Below the pieces are notes generated by a model. That model saw nothing but the letters and a program-made list of their open reading frames with translations, had not been told where the DNA came from and searched no databases. A stretch of 64,000 nucleotides of DNA from UBA5486 sp036744795. Its GTDB lineage: Bacteria > Bacillota > UBA4882 > UBA10575. Where the stretch lies: positions 1 through 64,000 of the forward strand of contig DAIOHK010000011.1 in the NCBI GenBank assembly GCA_036744795.1. The letters run 5' to 3'. Numbering within the stretch: position 1 is the first letter of the stretch; each line of letters begins with the position of its first letter. The position numbers and the translations under genes are program-made. Of this stretch, positions 62,320 to 64,000 are shown piece after piece.

Positions 62320-63471
62320 TTAAAAGTACATCAATTCAACTTTTTTTCCACGGTTCTCTAAGGTTTCGGCAATCTCATTAACTACTTGCATTTTTAAAGC
62401 TAAACTCAATGGAAGATCCGGATTCTGGTGGGCAGGATTAATCGCCCTTCCTACTATAAATTTAATTTTATCACTCTCTAACAAAATTTTAGCAAGAAGA
62501 GTTACTGCATTCTTATCTTCTGGTATTTCCTGTAAATCTTCTATTTGTTTCAATAATTCTAGGGTTTTACTTAGAGTGATAATACCTTCTGTTACCAAAT
62601 CGACCCCTTTCAGTTTCCCGAAAGGAGGAGTTTCTGGATTAAGATCCTTTAAATCTACTTTAATCTCTGTTCCTAACTCTCTAGCTACTATTGAACCCGT
62701 AGTTCCTCCACAAACCACTTTTGCTCCTGGTTCTTCCATCACCATTCTGGTAATAGTTGCATCATCTGCTTTGTTTTGTGGAGGTCCTACTGCTACAGTT
62801 AAAGTTCGAGGAGTACGTAATTTTAAAGCAAGCACTGTTGTATCATCTCCAGGCCGACCAGCATAAAGCTGTTCACAAGTTGTAATTAACCATTTACTTA
62901 ATGTTTGAGCATCGGGTTTCATTTTTAGCAATTTTTCAATATAGTTTCCCACCTCATTCCATCGCCATCCTAAATTTAATACGCCTCCGATACCGGCATG
63001 AACTACACCATCAGAAACTGTAACTAGCAGATCTCCGGGCAAAACCTTGAATCTGGTTTCTTTAATTTTTCGGCCACAGATCTTTCTCTCATGCCATTTT
63101 AGAGGAAATAACTTCCCTTCGCGAAGATAAAATAATGACGGATTATCAAACTCTACCACATAGGCCTGTCCATCCCTAGTTGCCTGAATAATTGTGAAAG
63201 TCGAATAAGCAATATTCCTTTTCTGGCAAACCGGGAGGGTATTTGAAATGGTCTCGACAACTTCTTCCAAAGTTGCCCCATTTTCAAACATCGTAGCAAT
63301 AATCTTGCTTGTCATTGTTGAAAGGATATTAGCCTTTACCCCACTTCCCAAACCATCAGCCAATACCGCTACTACAAAATCAGAAGTATGAACAACCTCA
63401 ACATTATCACCGCAAAGCTCTTCTCCATACTTTGATAAACCAGTCCAACCTACATCAATATAGATCTTCAT
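62320..63471 (-). CDS. SpoIIE-like PP2C-family serine phosphatase of the hydrogenase cluster
   Basis: This 383-residue protein has a PP2C/SpoIIE-like domain over about 1-215: VVAVLADGLGSGVKANILST (metal-binding Asp, about 33-52), LVTVSDGVVHAGIGG (about 148) and GDDTTVLALKL (about 203). A C-terminal domain (about 225-383) contains KVVCGGTTGSIVARELGTE and matches no family I know. This gene type commonly accompanies hydCBA in Clostridia together with a PAS/Fe-S protein, as here. A regulatory role on hydrogenase expression or activity is inference. Confidence 0.8.
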   Translation of the reverse strand: MKIYIDVGWTGLSKYGEELCGDNVEVVHTSDFVVAVLADGLGSGVKANILSTMTSKIIATMFENGATLEEVVETISNTLPVCQKRNIAYSTFTIIQATRDGQAYVVEFDNPSLFYLREGKLFPLKWHERKICGRKIKETRFKVLPGDLLVTVSDGVVHAGIGGVLNLGWRWNEVGNYIEKLLKMKPDAQTLSKWLITTCEQLYAGRPGDDTTVLALKLRTPRTLTVAVGPPQNKADDATITRMVMEEPGAKVVCGGTTGSIVARELGTEIKVDLKDLNPETPPFGKLKGVDLVTEGIITLSKTLELLKQIEDLQEIPEDKNAVTLLAKILLESDKIKFIVGRAINPAHQNPDLPLSLALKMQVVNEIAETLENRGKKVELMYF

Positions 63472-64000
63472 TTAAACCTGACCATCCCCGTTTTTAATTA
63501 ATTTAATCAGTTTGGTAAGAAGAACTTTGGTTTCCGCAGTGGTTTCTCCTAATAACCCGGCTATCTCCTGTGCAACCCGCATCTGTTTATCAATAACCTC
63601 CTGCGCTTTGGTAAGTGTTTCTCCTTTCATTAATGCTAATTTCTCACGTTGTTCATTCTCCATCGTAATATCAGCAAAAATTCCGATTAAAACATCCTCC
63701 TGCTCAACGTAGAATACAGCCTGCCATGTTACAATTCCATAGGTAGGGTAGGAGACCTCTCCTGTTACTAAGCTTTTAGTCCGTAAGGCTTCCTCAAAAT
63801 TACCAGGATTTATCACAACTTCCAGCGGCTTTCCTACCACCTGTTCCTGTTGGCAAAGGAACTTTCTTTCTGCTGCCGGATTAACTTCTAAAATACGTAA
63901 TTCACTATCAACTACAAAGATCGCATTGGGGGTCATTCCGCAGATTAAATTCGCCCTAGATTCAGCCTTAGCTCTCATATAAGGAATACACATATCAATC
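63472..64000 (-). CDS. PAS-domain protein, 3' part of a longer gene
   Basis: The reading frame stays open to the right edge; the codons before MCIPYMRAK read IleAsp and no stop or convincing ribosome-binding site is seen, so this is the C-terminal part of a larger protein. The visible part has a PAS domain at about residues 20-120 (NAIFVVDSELRILEVNPAAERKF) followed by a helical end. In related clusters the full protein has N-terminal Fe-S or hydrogenase-like domains before a segment reading IPYMRAKAESRAN, as here. It directly abuts the phosphatase gene. Confidence 0.7.
   Translation of the reverse strand, partial: IDMCIPYMRAKAESRANLICGMTPNAIFVVDSELRILEVNPAAERKFLCQQEQVVGKPLEVVINPGNFEEALRTKSLVTGEVSYPTYGIVTWQAVFYVEQEDVLIGIFADITMENEQREKLALMKGETLTKAQEVIDKQMRVAQEIAGLLGETTAETKVLLTKLIKLIKNGDGQV

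Noticed and set aside
1..64000. tRNA or rRNA genes
   Set aside because: No cloverleaf-like sequence or rRNA-conserved stretch was recognised in any intergenic gap; a dedicated scan would be needed to exclude a short one.

Overview
The window reads as chromosome of a low-G+C, fermentative, endospore-forming Firmicute with an outer membrane. Evidence for sporulation: a SigK-type sigma factor, both dipicolinate synthase subunits and a YmxH-type protein. Evidence for a second membrane: an LptD/OstA-like protein, a large beta-rich protein ending in phenylalanine like an outer-membrane barrel, and substrate-binding proteins (maltose, phosphate, peptide) whose export signals lack a lipobox. Evidence for anaerobic fermentation: a trimeric NAD-linked [FeFe] hydrogenase. 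The combination fits the Halanaerobiales or a related diderm clostridial lineage; the exact taxon is an inference.

Layout. 0.1-12.4 kb: a minus-strand starch/maltodextrin locus (pullulanase, starch-binding outer-membrane protein, starch-binding lipoprotein, alpha-amylase, then a maltose-type ABC importer), with hairpins between several cistrons and LacI-type operators upstream. 12.4-19.3 kb: an orphan DNA methyltransferase, a short LptD-like protein, a peptide-binding protein, a DUF2935 protein and a GH1 beta-glucosidase. 19.4-26.1 kb: a complete phosphate module (phoR, phoP, phoU, pstB, pstA, pstC, with divergent pstS) sharing a Pho box. 26.1-33.4 kb: GTP-dependent PEP carboxykinase, then dapB-dpaA-dpaB-lysC-dapA for lysine and spore dipicolinate, and ymxH. 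33.7-43.6 kb: sigK, a penicillin-binding protein with altered catalytic motifs, mltG, a DUF1292 gene, ruvX, a baseplate-J-like membrane protein, a phosphatase-like membrane protein and a PerM-type permease. 44-57.5 kb: MFS transporter, OsmC, ThpR, metallophosphoesterase, a short FtsH-like protease with a membrane-anchored partner, HD-GYP plus CheX, L,D-transpeptidase, a bactofilin-like membrane protein, a Ski2-like helicase and an ArgA-like acetyltransferase. 57.7-64 kb: hydABC with an upstream SpoIIE-like phosphatase and the 3' part of a PAS-domain protein.

How it works together. Starch would be bound at the surface by the lipoprotein and the CBM-bearing barrel, cut by amylase and pullulanase, and imported as maltodextrin by MalEFG; the ABC ATPase is not encoded here. 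Reducing power from sugar fermentation could be released as hydrogen by HydABC. Sporulation genes are mixed with envelope genes.

Two families of short interspersed intergenic repeats are visible. One has terminal inverted repeats around GGAATTGCATAATT (about nine copies or fragments); the other contains GTAGCCAGCGTRAGCGACTAC. Translation signals of interest are a probable ATT start for aspartokinase, a hairpin that would bring the dapB ribosome-binding site to its start codon, and many TTG/GTG starts. No tRNA, rRNA, CRISPR array, prophage or intact insertion sequence was seen.
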